Numbered from the stretch's first letter, positions 17,576-26,389 are shown. The stretch is 64,000 nt of DNA from Alphaproteobacteria bacterium UBA3650 (GCA_002373815.1 DFKH01000083.1:5937-69936), one strand, 5' to 3'. Notes: a model not told the origin generated them from the letters alone. Numbers and translations are program-made.

Positions 17576-19066
17576 ATGACGAAGTTATTATTAAACAAAA
17601 TTCAACAACTTTCTGAGCGCTTAAAGGCTTCTCAAACTGTTATGCGTGAACGATTGTCTACTATTAACAAACAATTTGTTTTGATTGTTTTTCTGTTGGT
17701 TTTGTTATGCACTCTTACACTGCCTTTCGTTTTAACCCCCGTCAACAAAGAGGAACCAGAAATAGAGATCAGCTTAGAAGATGAAATAGAAATTATTCCA
17801 GATGACCAATCTTCTTCTGTTCAAGAAGAAACTGCTGTCATTGAAGTTCCTGATTTAACTGGTCCTGAGCAAGTTCATGAAGATTTGGGTGATGAACCCG
17901 TAGAAGCACAACAAGAACTGTCTTTTGATGAGTTGGAAAAACGCGCTCTTTTAGGCGAACTGAAAGCCACTTCTCGCACAATGGTAAAGGGTGACAGTTT
18001 GCTGAGTTTGTTGTCCGAACAAAATGTTCCCGCCAATGAACGTATGGAGATTGTTGAGGCATTAGAATTAGTTCTTGATTTGAAATCTTTGAGACCTGGT
18101 CTTACCTTTTTATTTATTCATGATTTAGATGGGCGTTTGATGGGACTTTCTGTGCGTCAAAAAGAAAATGAATCTTTGGCAGTTATGCGTGAAAAAGATG
18201 ATTCTTGGGTAACGTTTTCACAAACAGGCAAAGTGGAAACGAAACAAGAACATTTTCAAGTTGTGATTGAGAGAACTTTTTCAGGATCTGCCCAAAAGGC
18301 TGGAGTTCCAAGCAATGTCATCAATCAAATTACAGGCGCTTTTGACGGCGAATTTGATTTTTCAACTGATATTAAACCTGGGGATACAATTGATGTGATT
18401 TTGGAAGGGAAGGTCACGCAAGGTGGTTTAGAAATTGGCACAAAGCAGGCTGTTTATATTGGTCTTAAAACATCAAAAATGAATATCCATAAATATGCTT
18501 ATAATGGTACTTTCTATGATGCTAGGGGACGCACCAGTGAAAAAGTCATTATGAAGCGCCCCTTAAAAGCTCGTCCGCGTCTTTCTTCTCCATATGGAAA
18601 GCGGCGTCACCCCGTATTGCAATATGAAATTTTTCATAAGGGTGTTGATTTAGCCGTTCCTAAAAATACGCCTGTTGTAGCAGCAGCGGATGGTACTGTT
18701 GAAATCATTGGTCGTAAAGGATCCTATGGCAAATACATTCGCTTGGGACATAAGGGAGGATATCAAACTGCTTATGCTCACTTAAACGGCTATCGTCAAG
18801 ATTTAAAAGTTGGCAGCAAGGTAAAACGTGGCGAAGTGATTGCCTATGTTGGTTCAACAGGCAGATCCACAGGGCCGCACTTGCACTTTGAAGTCATCAA
18901 AAATGGTAATGTTGTCAATCCTTTTGGCAATAACAAAATTTCCAGCACGCAATTGACAGGCTTTGAATTGGAAAAATTCCAATCATGGGCTGAAAGCATA
19001 CACCCTGATTTTAAGTTGCACCTTGCAGGTAAAATACCGCCTGTACAACCTGTTAAACCATTCTAG
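17576..19066 (+). CDS. M23/LytM-family murein endopeptidase
   Basis: The 496-aa protein has one N-terminal membrane helix (about 34-51), an acidic linker (57-115), a LysM/OapA-like middle region with ATSRTMVKGDSLLSLL, and a C-terminal LytM domain. Its zinc and catalytic residues are all visible: H354 and D358 (FHKGVD), H402 (YAH), H435 and H437 (GPHLHFE). It probably cleaves peptidoglycan cross-bridges in the periplasm. The ATG at 17576 is chosen because a TTG six codons upstream lies within the promoter. It ends over the 3' end of the convergent substrate-binding protein gene. Confidence 0.9.
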   Translation: MTKLLLNKIQQLSERLKASQTVMRERLSTINKQFVLIVFLLVLLCTLTLPFVLTPVNKEEPEIEISLEDEIEIIPDDQSSSVQEETAVIEVPDLTGPEQVHEDLGDEPVEAQQELSFDELEKRALLGELKATSRTMVKGDSLLSLLSEQNVPANERMEIVEALELVLDLKSLRPGLTFLFIHDLDGRLMGLSVRQKENESLAVMREKDDSWVTFSQTGKVETKQEHFQVVIERTFSGSAQKAGVPSNVINQITGAFDGEFDFSTDIKPGDTIDVILEGKVTQGGLEIGTKQAVYIGLKTSKMNIHKYAYNGTFYDARGRTSEKVIMKRPLKARPRLSSPYGKRRHPVLQYEIFHKGVDLAVPKNTPVVAAADGTVEIIGRKGSYGKYIRLGHKGGYQTAYAHLNGYRQDLKVGSKVKRGEVIAYVGSTGRSTGPHLHFEVIKNGNVVNPFGNNKISSTQLTGFELEKFQSWAESIHPDFKLHLAGKIPPVQPVKPF

Positions 19067-20034
19067 GATTCGTCCTTATTGGTGTTTGGATCGTCTTTAT
19101 CTTTATTTTGTGCTTCTTCCGATCCCCAAGCGGGTGTATCACGGAAGCGCTCACCCCACTCATCAATCACTTTTCGAATTTGTTTATTTGCTTTGTTTGG
19201 AACAGAATTATATGCTTCTATTTCAGCCCCCAACATATCTTTTAATTTAAAACAATCCGTTGCCCGTGTTAGCACCATAAACATGGTCGCATCAAACATT
19301 CCCTTTTCTGCAGGGATAATCCGATCATGCAGTTTGTATCGACGCAATTCGGCCTCGATTGAGTACGGGCTGCCAATCAAATAGTCCGCTTCTCCATTAA
19401 GTAATTTTTTAAAAGCATCTTCCGTTGTTTCCAATGTAATAGACATTTCATCTGTGATGTGTTGAGAAAATAATGGATAAATATTTTCCGTTCGGCGAAT
19501 CATTCCTTTCTTTCCTGCCAAACTGTTGTAGCCTCTTACCTCAAATGCACGATCCTTTGGAAAATAAACCGTAAAAACATTTGAAAAAATAGCAGGAAAA
19601 ACCGTCACAGAACCACGCCCAACCGTTGAATTTGGTGTATAAACACCAATCAGCAAATCCAAATCTCCCTTTTTTAGGGCATTGATGGCTTCTTGATCTT
19701 TCGTATATCCATATATTTGGTAGCGTAATTTTAATTTCTTTGCAATCTCCTCAAACATATCTATACCAAAACCTTTGCTCATCAATGTTGTGCCACTAAC
19801 CGTTCTAAACCATTCAGCCCATCCAAAGGGACGATTGTTGGATGTACTTGCCACACGAATGGGACGCACGTATCCACAATCTGCAATGCGTGTTTGTTCT
19901 ACCTTCTTTTCTACCACAGGCTCATCAATCAACACACCATTTGCCGATCGACGTGGTTGTTTTGCCGATGTTACAAACGGCAATACGGACGCTGTGGATA
20001 TTAATAAAATGCCCATCCAAGTTTTATAATTCAT
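19063..20034 (-). CDS. Periplasmic amino-acid-type substrate-binding protein
   Basis: The 323-aa protein has a signal peptide (MNYKTWMGILLISTASVLPFVTSA) and a family-3 solute-binding fold: FGIDMFEEIAKKLKLRYQI, INALKKGDLDLLIGVYTP and LLNGEADYLIGSPYSIEAEL. The last 25 residues are acidic and disordered. No permease or ATPase gene is nearby. Its start overlaps the 3' end of a membrane histidine kinase gene by 11 nt, so it may present a ligand to that kinase rather than to a transporter. That role is inferred. Confidence 0.8.
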   Translation of the reverse strand: MNYKTWMGILLISTASVLPFVTSAKQPRRSANGVLIDEPVVEKKVEQTRIADCGYVRPIRVASTSNNRPFGWAEWFRTVSGTTLMSKGFGIDMFEEIAKKLKLRYQIYGYTKDQEAINALKKGDLDLLIGVYTPNSTVGRGSVTVFPAIFSNVFTVYFPKDRAFEVRGYNSLAGKKGMIRRTENIYPLFSQHITDEMSITLETTEDAFKKLLNGEADYLIGSPYSIEAELRRYKLHDRIIPAEKGMFDATMFMVLTRATDCFKLKDMLGAEIEAYNSVPNKANKQIRKVIDEWGERFRDTPAWGSEEAQNKDKDDPNTNKDES

Positions 20035-22075
20035 GTTTTACTCCTTTTTGTTGTCTTTTAATTCTTTTTTTGGGGAAAATTAAAATCATTTTAGTCCCGA
20101 CACCCAATTTACTTGTCATAGAGACACTGCCTTGATAAGATTCCATCAATTTTTTGACTAAAACTAATCCCAATCCAGAACCTTTATGTTCACGTGTCAT
20201 CACATTTTCAACCTGAACAAATGGTTGAAATAAGGTCTTTATTTTGTCTTTGGGAACACCAATACCATTATCAGAAACAACAATTCGCAAATCGTGTAAA
20301 GAATTTAATCTGGCTGAAATCTCTATCACACCATTATCCCCTGTAAACTTTACTGCATTAGACAATAGGTTTAAAAATATTTGTCGCATTGATCGATCTT
20401 CTGCCTGTAAAACAAGATTTTCTGGTACACGAATGACAAATTGTTTCTTATTACCATCTGGATATCCTTTGATAACCTCCACAGTTTCATCAATCAGCTT
20501 ATGCAAATTCACAGGTCCTTCCTCACGACGCTTATGTTTAGATTCAACCGCAGATAAATCTAGAACATCATTGATAAGAGATAAAAGGTATTTACCACTT
20601 GTGTAAATATAACGATTGTATTCTTTATATCTAGGGTTATCCATTGGACCAAATGTTTCTGTTTCCATCGCTTCTGAAAAACCTAAAATAGCGTTTAGAG
20701 GTGTTCTTAACTCATGGCTGACACTGGCTAAAAATTCGCTTTTTACCTGACTTGCCTCTTCTGCTTGATTACGGGCCACAATCATATCTTTCACCATGAC
20801 GTTCATTTCGCGTGCCTGACGCTTTAAAATACGGCGTCCCTTTTCCAATTCTGTGACTTGTGTTTTTAGTTGTTTTGCATAATCGGCCAGCGCTTGTTTA
20901 TTTTCACGACGCCATCTGGCTGCCCCAATTGCCTGAAAAACCTCTTGAAATAGCTGATTTAAATGCTGTAATAATTTTGGGGAAAAGAAATTACGCTCAG
21001 ACCCATATAGTGTTATAACACCTTCTAAATGACGATTGATAATGATTGGAAAAGCGCATGTCGATTGTGGTGCTTCTTTATTTGTTTCTCTTAAAAAAGA
21101 ATAATATGGCAGGGGGGCAACATCGGCATAACCCACACATTTTTTTGATTTAACGGCATTTGCAATTGCTGATGTTTTCACAACAGGATCATGTAAATCA
21201 AATTGGCTTGGGATAGCAGAAAATTTACCATCCGAATAAACTACTTTTGTAATCAACTTCCCTTCATCCAATTGCAAAATTCCTGCCAATATTAAATTAT
21301 ATGCCACACTCACATTCTTTAGCATTTTTTCCAGTTGCGCCTGTTCTTGTTCTGAATTTTTTAAGCTTCTGAACAATTTTAACGAACTAAACACCACATC
21401 ATAATATCTCTCCATCGCACCAATTTGATATTCATATTTGGCATCTTCAACGCTCCATAAAACACCTTGTTCAGGATGGTGAGAATTCAAACAAACGGCC
21501 GATAATTCCACAGGATTCAACACCCCATCGACTAAAATAAAAATTTTCTTTACATAACTTGTTTGAACCCGCAAACGATGTACAATACTTGACAATTTTT
21601 GTGGCAAATCTATTTTTGGAAATAAAACTTCTAAGTCAGATAAATTTTTAAGTTTCGTTCGAATAAGTTGAATCATTTCATTATTGGACCAAATAATACG
21701 TCGCCCTTTTGTAATCGCCATAGGAATATGAATTTTTTTCAACGCTGAATAAAATTGTTTTAAATTTTTTTCTAATTCTTTTTTTTGTTTTGATAAGCGC
21801 CGCCATTTATGTTCAAAAAACAACGCACTTGTCATATCAGAAATTAAATAGCCCAATCGTAAGGCAATGAACAAAATAAAGGCCAAAAAAGCTGTCACGA
21901 TTGCTAATAGTACCCATCTTGCCATTATTTGATGCCACAAAAAACTCCACGAAACTGGGCGTGTAAAAAAAGCACTTGCCCATACATAAAGCAACACGCC
22001 CCCTAAAATAATGGCAGAACCAATTAGGCTACCTATTTTTGCAACTTCATGAAAATATCCTTTTTTTTCTTGCAC
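20024..22075 (-). CDS. Membrane sensor histidine kinase
   Basis: The 683-aa kinase has two N-terminal helices (about 17-36 and 54-77), a weak PAS-like region (about 110-215), a GAF-like domain (255-385), a coiled coil (388-445), the H-box SVSHELRTPLNAILGF with H454, and an HATPase domain with N (NLLSNAVKFT), G1 (DNGIGVP) and G2 (GSGLGL) boxes. The dimerisation region resembles PleC/DivJ-type alphaproteobacterial kinases. The GTG at 22075 has an AAGGGAG site 5 nt upstream. No cognate regulator is adjacent; DivK at 23694 is a candidate partner. Confidence 0.88.
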   Translation of the reverse strand: MQEKKGYFHEVAKIGSLIGSAIILGGVLLYVWASAFFTRPVSWSFLWHQIMARWVLLAIVTAFLAFILFIALRLGYLISDMTSALFFEHKWRRLSKQKKELEKNLKQFYSALKKIHIPMAITKGRRIIWSNNEMIQLIRTKLKNLSDLEVLFPKIDLPQKLSSIVHRLRVQTSYVKKIFILVDGVLNPVELSAVCLNSHHPEQGVLWSVEDAKYEYQIGAMERYYDVVFSSLKLFRSLKNSEQEQAQLEKMLKNVSVAYNLILAGILQLDEGKLITKVVYSDGKFSAIPSQFDLHDPVVKTSAIANAVKSKKCVGYADVAPLPYYSFLRETNKEAPQSTCAFPIIINRHLEGVITLYGSERNFFSPKLLQHLNQLFQEVFQAIGAARWRRENKQALADYAKQLKTQVTELEKGRRILKRQAREMNVMVKDMIVARNQAEEASQVKSEFLASVSHELRTPLNAILGFSEAMETETFGPMDNPRYKEYNRYIYTSGKYLLSLINDVLDLSAVESKHKRREEGPVNLHKLIDETVEVIKGYPDGNKKQFVIRVPENLVLQAEDRSMRQIFLNLLSNAVKFTGDNGVIEISARLNSLHDLRIVVSDNGIGVPKDKIKTLFQPFVQVENVMTREHKGSGLGLVLVKKLMESYQGSVSMTSKLGVGTKMILIFPKKRIKRQQKGVKHEL

Positions 22076-22145
22076 ACCAATGCTCCCTTGGTTTTATCCT
22101 ACTAAAAAAAATCAAGAAATGCACGCAAAAAATGAAAAAAACTAT

Positions 22146-22712
22146 TTAAAACACATAGCGCCAACCAATATACACAAAATGGTGCTGTGTCTTAATTGTT
22201 CCATTTTGAGTTTTGATCTTTCCGATATCCATATAGCGATATCCCAAATCAATATTGACGGCATTGCTGATGTTCCAGGTCACACCACCACCTACATTAT
22301 ATCCCCATCCTTTGCGTTTTTCTTTAAAGCCATTACGAGTCAATGTCTTTCCTTCCTTGATGTGTGTCATATGGCGACCAATACCAAAATTAGCAAATGG
22401 ACGAATCGGAGATTTAAAAGGAATATCGTAATATAGCTGCGCGCCAATAGTTTCTGTTTCTTGTTCATAAAGCTCATATTTTGCTTTTGTTGAAAAAGTA
22501 TATTCAGCTTCTAAACGAAAATGACGAATACGCATTCCCAAAGACAATCCAAATGGAAACACAACATCATCTTTTTTTTCGCCATCACGTTTCATATTGA
22601 CACGCATAGCGCCAGTCTTTGCACCAATATACAAACCACTGCGTAATGGCTTGGCTGCCAAAACTGGGGTTGTCATCAATAAAGCCAATAAAACAAGAAT
22701 AATTTTCTTCAT
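22146..22712 (-). CDS. Outer-membrane beta-barrel protein
   Basis: The 188-aa precursor starts MKKIILVLLALLMTTPVLA and continues as alternating amphipathic strands (SGLYIGAKTGAMR, HFRLEAEYTFSTK, WGYNVGGGVTWNI, VNIDLGYRYMDIG). It ends in WRYVF, the aromatic C-terminus recognised by the BAM machinery. This is an OmpA/Ail-type eight-strand barrel by size. The start at 22712 follows AGGAG. Function may be adhesion or structural; no loop motif decides it. Confidence 0.82.
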   Translation of the reverse strand: MKKIILVLLALLMTTPVLAAKPLRSGLYIGAKTGAMRVNMKRDGEKKDDVVFPFGLSLGMRIRHFRLEAEYTFSTKAKYELYEQETETIGAQLYYDIPFKSPIRPFANFGIGRHMTHIKEGKTLTRNGFKEKRKGWGYNVGGGVTWNISNAVNIDLGYRYMDIGKIKTQNGTIKTQHHFVYIGWRYVF

Positions 22713-22733
22713 ATAATCTCCTCGTTCCATCTA

Positions 22734-22762
22734 AGAATAAACAAAACTTTTTGCGATGTCAA
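22734..22762 (-). promoter_or_regulatory. Promoter of the beta-barrel gene
   Basis: Leftward TTGACA (complement of 22757-22762), 17 bp and TATTCT (complement of 22734-22739). The -35 box abuts the T-tract of the gapR terminator. Confidence 0.65.
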
Positions 22763-22763
22763 T

Positions 22764-22797
22764 AAAAAAAACACCCCAATCGGCGTGGTCGGGATGT
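22764..22797 (-). terminator. Rho-independent terminator after gapR
   Basis: On the minus strand ACATCCC (from 22797) pairs with GGGGTGT (to 22771), with one G-T pair, followed by a run of T. Confidence 0.7.
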
Positions 22798-22814
22798 TTT
22801 TAGTTTCAGATTGA

Positions 22815-23069
22815 TTACTCGGTCATGCCCAATAGCTTTTTATACTCATCGCGCAAGAATTCTGTTTCAGCACGATCGGCAGGATCCATTTTACGCAAAC
22901 GCAAGACTTGGCGCATCACTTTGACATCAAAGCCTGCTCCTTTGGCTTCTGCAAACACTTCGCGGATATCAGCTGCCAATTCGCTTTTTTCTTGCTCTAA
23001 ACGTTCAATTCTGTCAATAAACGTATTTAACTTGCCCGCGTCATTAGTGACATTCGTTTCTTCTGTCAT
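22815..23069 (-). CDS. gapR: GapR family nucleoid-associated protein (DUF2312)
   Basis: The 84-aa protein matches GapR along its length: FIDRIERLEQEKSELAADIREVFAEAKGAGFD, then the RQVLRLRKMD block. GapR forms coiled-coil clamps around overtwisted AT-rich DNA and supports replication in Caulobacter. The family is an alphaproteobacterial marker. The gene follows the TrcR-type regulator gene and is closed by the terminator at 22764-22797. Confidence 0.92.
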   Translation of the reverse strand: MTEETNVTNDAGKLNTFIDRIERLEQEKSELAADIREVFAEAKGAGFDVKVMRQVLRLRKMDPADRAETEFLRDEYKKLLGMTE

Positions 23070-23088
23070 ATTCTCCCCCTTTAGTTTA

Positions 23089-23616
23089 TTATTTTTTAGT
23101 TACTTTCACAGCCGTTGCTACCGCTTCATTTAAAGCTGTTTCAGAACACAATCCCAATGTTACAGGGTTGCGTGCTTGAATGTTATGGTAGTTTTTATGC
23201 GTTTTTTCCCGAATAGCCACAATTGTTGGTTTTGTTGTTTTTAACAACTTCACGATCTGTGCATCAGACAATTCTGGGTGATTTTTTACCAGCCACAAAA
23301 TACCCGATGGACGATCCAATCTTTTTGATTGTGATACATAACGAGAACCTTTATTTAACAATTTATCAATTTCTGGATGTTCAGATAAGCACAAGCCCAT
23401 ATTGGGATCCGCCTCACAACGTTTAATTTCTTCCCATGTCAATTGCTCATTCGCGATGGGATCCAAGCCACGAATATTGGAAGCCACATCCCCATCTGCT
23501 ATTGCTTGCACTTCCAAAAAATGCATGCCACAAAAATCGGCAATTTGTTTAAATGTTAAACTTGTATTTTCAACCAACCAGACAGCTGTTGCTTTTGGCA
23601 TTAAAGGTAAAGTCAT
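23089..23616 (-). CDS. DUF1013 / TrcR-type cell-cycle regulator
   Basis: The 175-aa protein matches the alphaproteobacterial DUF1013 family: MPKATAVWLVENTSLTFKQIADFCGMHFLEVQAIADG at the N-terminus and a second HTH-like unit DRPSGILWLVKNHPELSDAQIVKLLKTTKPTI. The two repeated WLVxN-helix units suggest paired DNA-binding modules. The family is annotated as the cell-cycle transcriptional regulator TrcR. It lies 19 bp upstream of gapR and is probably co-transcribed with it. Confidence 0.85.
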   Translation of the reverse strand: MTLPLMPKATAVWLVENTSLTFKQIADFCGMHFLEVQAIADGDVASNIRGLDPIANEQLTWEEIKRCEADPNMGLCLSEHPEIDKLLNKGSRYVSQSKRLDRPSGILWLVKNHPELSDAQIVKLLKTTKPTIVAIREKTHKNYHNIQARNPVTLGLCSETALNEAVATAVKVTKK

Positions 23617-23693
23617 TTGAAGCGCCTTTCATCAAAATTAAACTGATTTGCAGTATAGCGCTTTGGACTTCAAAAGTCAAGCAAAAAGATTCT

Positions 23694-24056
23694 TTAAGAT
23701 TTGAGTATTTTATCTATTGTTGTAAAAAACGATCCAATAGAAATGGGCTTAGAAATGTAATCGTCACATCCCGCCTCTAATGCCTTATCCGCATCTTGTT
23801 TTAAGGCGAAGGCCGATACCGCCACAATTTTGGGCTGTTTTATGGACATTTTCCGTATTTGTTGTGTAATTTCTAAGCCTGAGACAGAGGGCAATTGAAT
23901 ATCCATCAAAATCAGGTCTGGCTTTTTTTTAGCCACCAAATCTAATGCACTCGGGCCATCTGTTGCTTCTAAAATCGTATGTTTTCTTGTTGTCAATAAA
24001 TCCACAAACAAGCGTCTATTTAAATCATTATCTTCCACTACTAATACTGTGCTCAT
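23694..24056 (-). CDS. divK: Single-domain response regulator, DivK-like
   Basis: The 120-aa protein is a lone receiver: acidic pocket VVEDN (E8, D9), phospho-acceptor D52 (LILMDIQLP), switch Ser (VAVSAFA) and the Lys of YISKPIS. Close resemblance to Caulobacter DivK (the DLILMDIQLP and SKPIS blocks) supports a cell-cycle phospho-relay role, toggled by PleC/DivJ-like kinases. It overlaps the upstream transglutaminase-like gene by 4 nt, an unusual partner. Confidence 0.85.
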   Translation of the reverse strand: MSTVLVVEDNDLNRRLFVDLLTTRKHTILEATDGPSALDLVAKKKPDLILMDIQLPSVSGLEITQQIRKMSIKQPKIVAVSAFALKQDADKALEAGCDDYISKPISIGSFFTTIDKILKS

Positions 24057-24862
24057 CTGACATTTTTCCTTTTCTGTTTTTCATATTCTCGTTGGGCTTG
24101 GTACAATTCTCGACCTTTTAATCCTAAAAACTCCTCTTTTGTGAGTTTCTTTTTTTGTAGCTGCCATCGCTCATCGTTTGGAAAGTGAGTTTTGATCATT
24201 TCTTCTTTGTCCGTCAAAAACCACTCATCATTTACAAAACGACCAGAGCGAGGCAATTTGACATCTGAATTTTTCTTTTTTCTCTCTTTGATCGTTTTTT
24301 TATACTCCTTCGCCTTGGTGGTATCTCCCAAACTATTTGTCCCCTCTCCATCCATCGCCCATGTTGGATCTACATATTCCCATTCACGATTTATTTGAAC
24401 AGCATTCCACGCGTGACCTGCCCCATCTTTCATCTCTTTTAAAGTCATTTCATGTCCTGCGTGTCCGCTAATTACAACAGCTTTCAAGCCTGCCATTTTT
24501 GCCATTTTTTCATAAAGTGATGCAATATCTCCACACACGCCAATACGTGTTTCTAAAATGTCATTGTTGAGAATAAACAAATTTTTATCTTTTTTCTTAG
24601 TCCGATCTAAATCATCATCAATCGCATTTGCTTTAAAATCATCGTAATCAATGTTATGCACAATCCATGCCAAAATCACACGAGCCTTCTCTGCATCTGT
24701 TTTATATGGTTTTGTTAAATATCGCACTAATTGAGGCAATCCGCTTTTCGTTCGTAACGGTGGGGCATCATGAGCATACTTATCAATCGCCGCATAATCT
24801 ACAGCCTCAGCACAAAATGCCCACAAGCACACAATTCCCAAAAGAAATAACTTTTTCATCAT
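24053..24862 (-). CDS. Secreted transglutaminase-like protein, copy 2
   Basis: The protein (about 269 aa from the ATG at 24862; 24874 is an alternative after AGAGG) has a signal peptide MKKLFLLGIVCLWAFCAEA and a transglutaminase/cysteine-protease core: the Cys block RIGVCGDIASLY, the His block GAGHAWNAVQI and the Asp block YVDPTWAM. This is the Cys-His-Asp triad of the CYK3/kyphoscoliosis-like group. It is paralogous to the gene at 24907-25740 and overlaps divK by 4 nt. The substrate is unknown; a periplasmic or exported cross-linker or peptidase is possible. Confidence 0.8.
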   Translation of the reverse strand: MMKKLFLLGIVCLWAFCAEAVDYAAIDKYAHDAPPLRTKSGLPQLVRYLTKPYKTDAEKARVILAWIVHNIDYDDFKANAIDDDLDRTKKKDKNLFILNNDILETRIGVCGDIASLYEKMAKMAGLKAVVISGHAGHEMTLKEMKDGAGHAWNAVQINREWEYVDPTWAMDGEGTNSLGDTTKAKEYKKTIKERKKKNSDVKLPRSGRFVNDEWFLTDKEEMIKTHFPNDERWQLQKKKLTKEEFLGLKGRELYQAQREYEKQKRKNVR

Positions 24863-24906
24863 ATTTATGACCATAAACCTCTTTATACCAAAAGGCAAGA
24901 ATAAAA

Positions 24907-25740
24907 TCAAAGTTGGTCCACAAACTGTTTTAAGGACGAATGACAACTTTTTCTTAAAAACTCGTCGAAAGTGACACGTCGTTTTTGAAGTTGCCAACGC
25001 CGTTCAAATGGAAAATGGGTTTGAATTATTTTTTCTTCATCTACCAAAAACCATTCATCTAATACTTTCTTTTGAACGCCTTTTATGGTATCAACATTTT
25101 GTTTTCGCTTAAGTTGTCTTTCAATTTGTTGAGCTTCCCTCAGGCTATGAGCGTAAATGATACGCCCTTGCAATGCCCATGTTGGATCTATAAAACGCCA
25201 AACACCATTTATTTTGACAGCGGTCCACATATGAGCTTCAGATGTTTCAAAATCTTGTTGCGAATCGCAAGCATAACCTTGAATGATTTCCACCTCTAAA
25301 CCAGCTAATTGACACATATGTTGGTATAATTTTGCAATATCCTTGCATATCCCTTTTCTAGTTTTTAAGGTTTTTTGCAATGTGTTTTCATCATGTAATT
25401 CCTTAAGGTTTCCTCGTTTTAGGACAAGTTGTCCTGTACGTGGATTTGTTTCAACCTCTAAGGAAATTTCAATATCAGCCGCTTCTTTTCCATCCGCAAT
25501 CCGCTTTAATCTTTCTTTGTCATAATTGATATTATAAACCAACCATGCCAACAAAACACGTGCTTTTTCTTCGTCTGTTTGATAGGGCTTAGTCAAATAC
25601 TTCACTAATTTAGGCAAGCCATTATCTGTACGCAATGGCGGAGCATTTTTTGCATATGTATCGACAGCAGCATAATTCGGCTTTGCAAAGCTTGATACCC
25701 CCATCAATACTAAACATAAAAATATTAAAACATTCTTCAT
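24907..25740 (-). CDS. Secreted transglutaminase-like protein, copy 1
   Basis: The 277-aa protein starts MKNVLIFLCLVLMGVSSFA (signal peptide) and shows the triad blocks RKGICKDIAKLY, SEAHMWTAVKI and FIDPTWAL. It shares with its downstream paralogue the N-terminal pattern YAAxDxYAxxAPPLRT-x-GLPxLVxYLTKPY and the C-terminal WFLxxxEExIxTHFP-x-xRWQLQK. A 25-30 residue charged insertion (about 90-115) differs between copies. The pair looks like a tandem duplication with divergence. Biological role unknown. Confidence 0.8.
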   Translation of the reverse strand: MKNVLIFLCLVLMGVSSFAKPNYAAVDTYAKNAPPLRTDNGLPKLVKYLTKPYQTDEEKARVLLAWLVYNINYDKERLKRIADGKEAADIEISLEVETNPRTGQLVLKRGNLKELHDENTLQKTLKTRKGICKDIAKLYQHMCQLAGLEVEIIQGYACDSQQDFETSEAHMWTAVKINGVWRFIDPTWALQGRIIYAHSLREAQQIERQLKRKQNVDTIKGVQKKVLDEWFLVDEEKIIQTHFPFERRWQLQKRRVTFDEFLRKSCHSSLKQFVDQL

Positions 25741-25802
25741 ATGATGTGTATATATCAAAATTAAACACAAAACTCAAGTTTTCTTTCCATTTTAAAAATA
25801 CC

Positions 25803-25831
25803 TTGCTATTTATTTTTTTTCTACCTATAAT
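25803..25831 (+). promoter_or_regulatory. Cold-shock gene promoter with long 5' leader
   Basis: TTGCTA (25803-25808), 17 bp and TATAAT (25826-25831) predict a start near 25838 and an untranslated leader of about 125 nt before the ATG at 25963. Long structured leaders are typical of cold-inducible csp genes. A second possible promoter (TTGTCT, 16 bp, TATAGG) lies just downstream. Confidence 0.6.
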
Positions 25832-25962
25832 GACCTTGTCTTTGACAAAAGACGACCTATAGGTTTTTGATAAAAGTTCTCTTTTATTAATAGGCCTTGA
25901 TGGCGGTACTGTCGAATTTAACAGCCGATGATAAGGCAAATTAATAAAGGAGTATAGACAAT

Positions 25963-26166
25963 ATGTTGTCAGGAAAAGTTAAATGGTTTAATTACAAAAA
26001 AGGTTATGGATTCATTACACCAGATGAAGGTGAAAAGGATGTGTTTGTACATATCACAGCTGTCCATGAAGCTGGATTGCGTGGTTTGGACGAAGGGCAA
26101 GCTATTTCTTATGAATTGAAAGAAGAAAACGGCAAAACCTGTGCCACAAATTTGACCTTAAAATAA
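25963..26166 (+). CDS. Cold-shock domain protein (CspA family)
   Basis: The 67-aa OB-fold protein has both RNA-binding motifs, KWFNYKKGYGFI (RNP1) and DVFVHI (RNP2). It should bind single-stranded RNA/DNA as a chaperone. AAAGGAG lies 10 nt before the ATG. A strong terminator follows, so it is a single-gene unit. Confidence 0.97.
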   Translation: MLSGKVKWFNYKKGYGFITPDEGEKDVFVHITAVHEAGLRGLDEGQAISYELKEENGKTCATNLTLK

Positions 26167-26186
26167 GGACCAAACTTTTAAAAGTT

Positions 26187-26225
26187 ACCCCGCCTATTTT
26201 CAGACGGGGTTTCTTTTTTTATTTT
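26187..26225 (+). terminator. Rho-independent terminator after the cold-shock gene
   Basis: ACCCCG (26187-26192) pairs with CGGGGT (26205-26210) around a 12-nt loop, followed by a T-rich tract. It overlaps the 3' end of the small ORF on the other strand. Confidence 0.9.
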
Positions 26226-26296
26226 TTACTATCTTTTGGTTTGGACGGCTTCTTTGTACCACAACCGCAACCGCATCCATCTAAATTCATACGCAT
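26219..26296 (-). CDS. 25-residue Cys-Gly peptide gene
   Basis: The reading frame encodes MRMNLDGCGCGCGTKKPSKPKDSKK. It is preceded by a strong AAAGGAG site 5 nt before the ATG. A CGCGCG cluster (residues 8-12 alternate Cys and Gly) is followed by a basic Lys/Pro/Ser tail. No homologue is known to me. The cluster could bind a metal or be modified. The evidence is the ribosome site and the unusual composition only; expression is unproven. Confidence 0.5.
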   Translation of the reverse strand: MRMNLDGCGCGCGTKKPSKPKDSKK

Positions 26297-26353
26297 TTTT
26301 ACTCCTTTCAGACACCTTTTGTGTCCTTTTTCATATAAAAACAGATAAAACTC

Positions 26354-26382
26354 TTGTCAATCTAGACTTTTTTTGATATCTT
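26354..26382 (+). promoter_or_regulatory. Promoter predicting a leaderless mRNA for the lipoprotein gene
   Basis: TTGTCA (26354-26359), 17 bp and TATCTT (26377-26382) end 7 nt before the ATG at 26390. No ribosome site is present. Confidence 0.55.
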
Positions 26383-26389
26383 AAAGTTT

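Noticed and set aside
25838..25962. Riboswitch in the cold-shock leader
   Set aside because: No known aptamer core is recognisable; a thermosensing csp leader explains the length.
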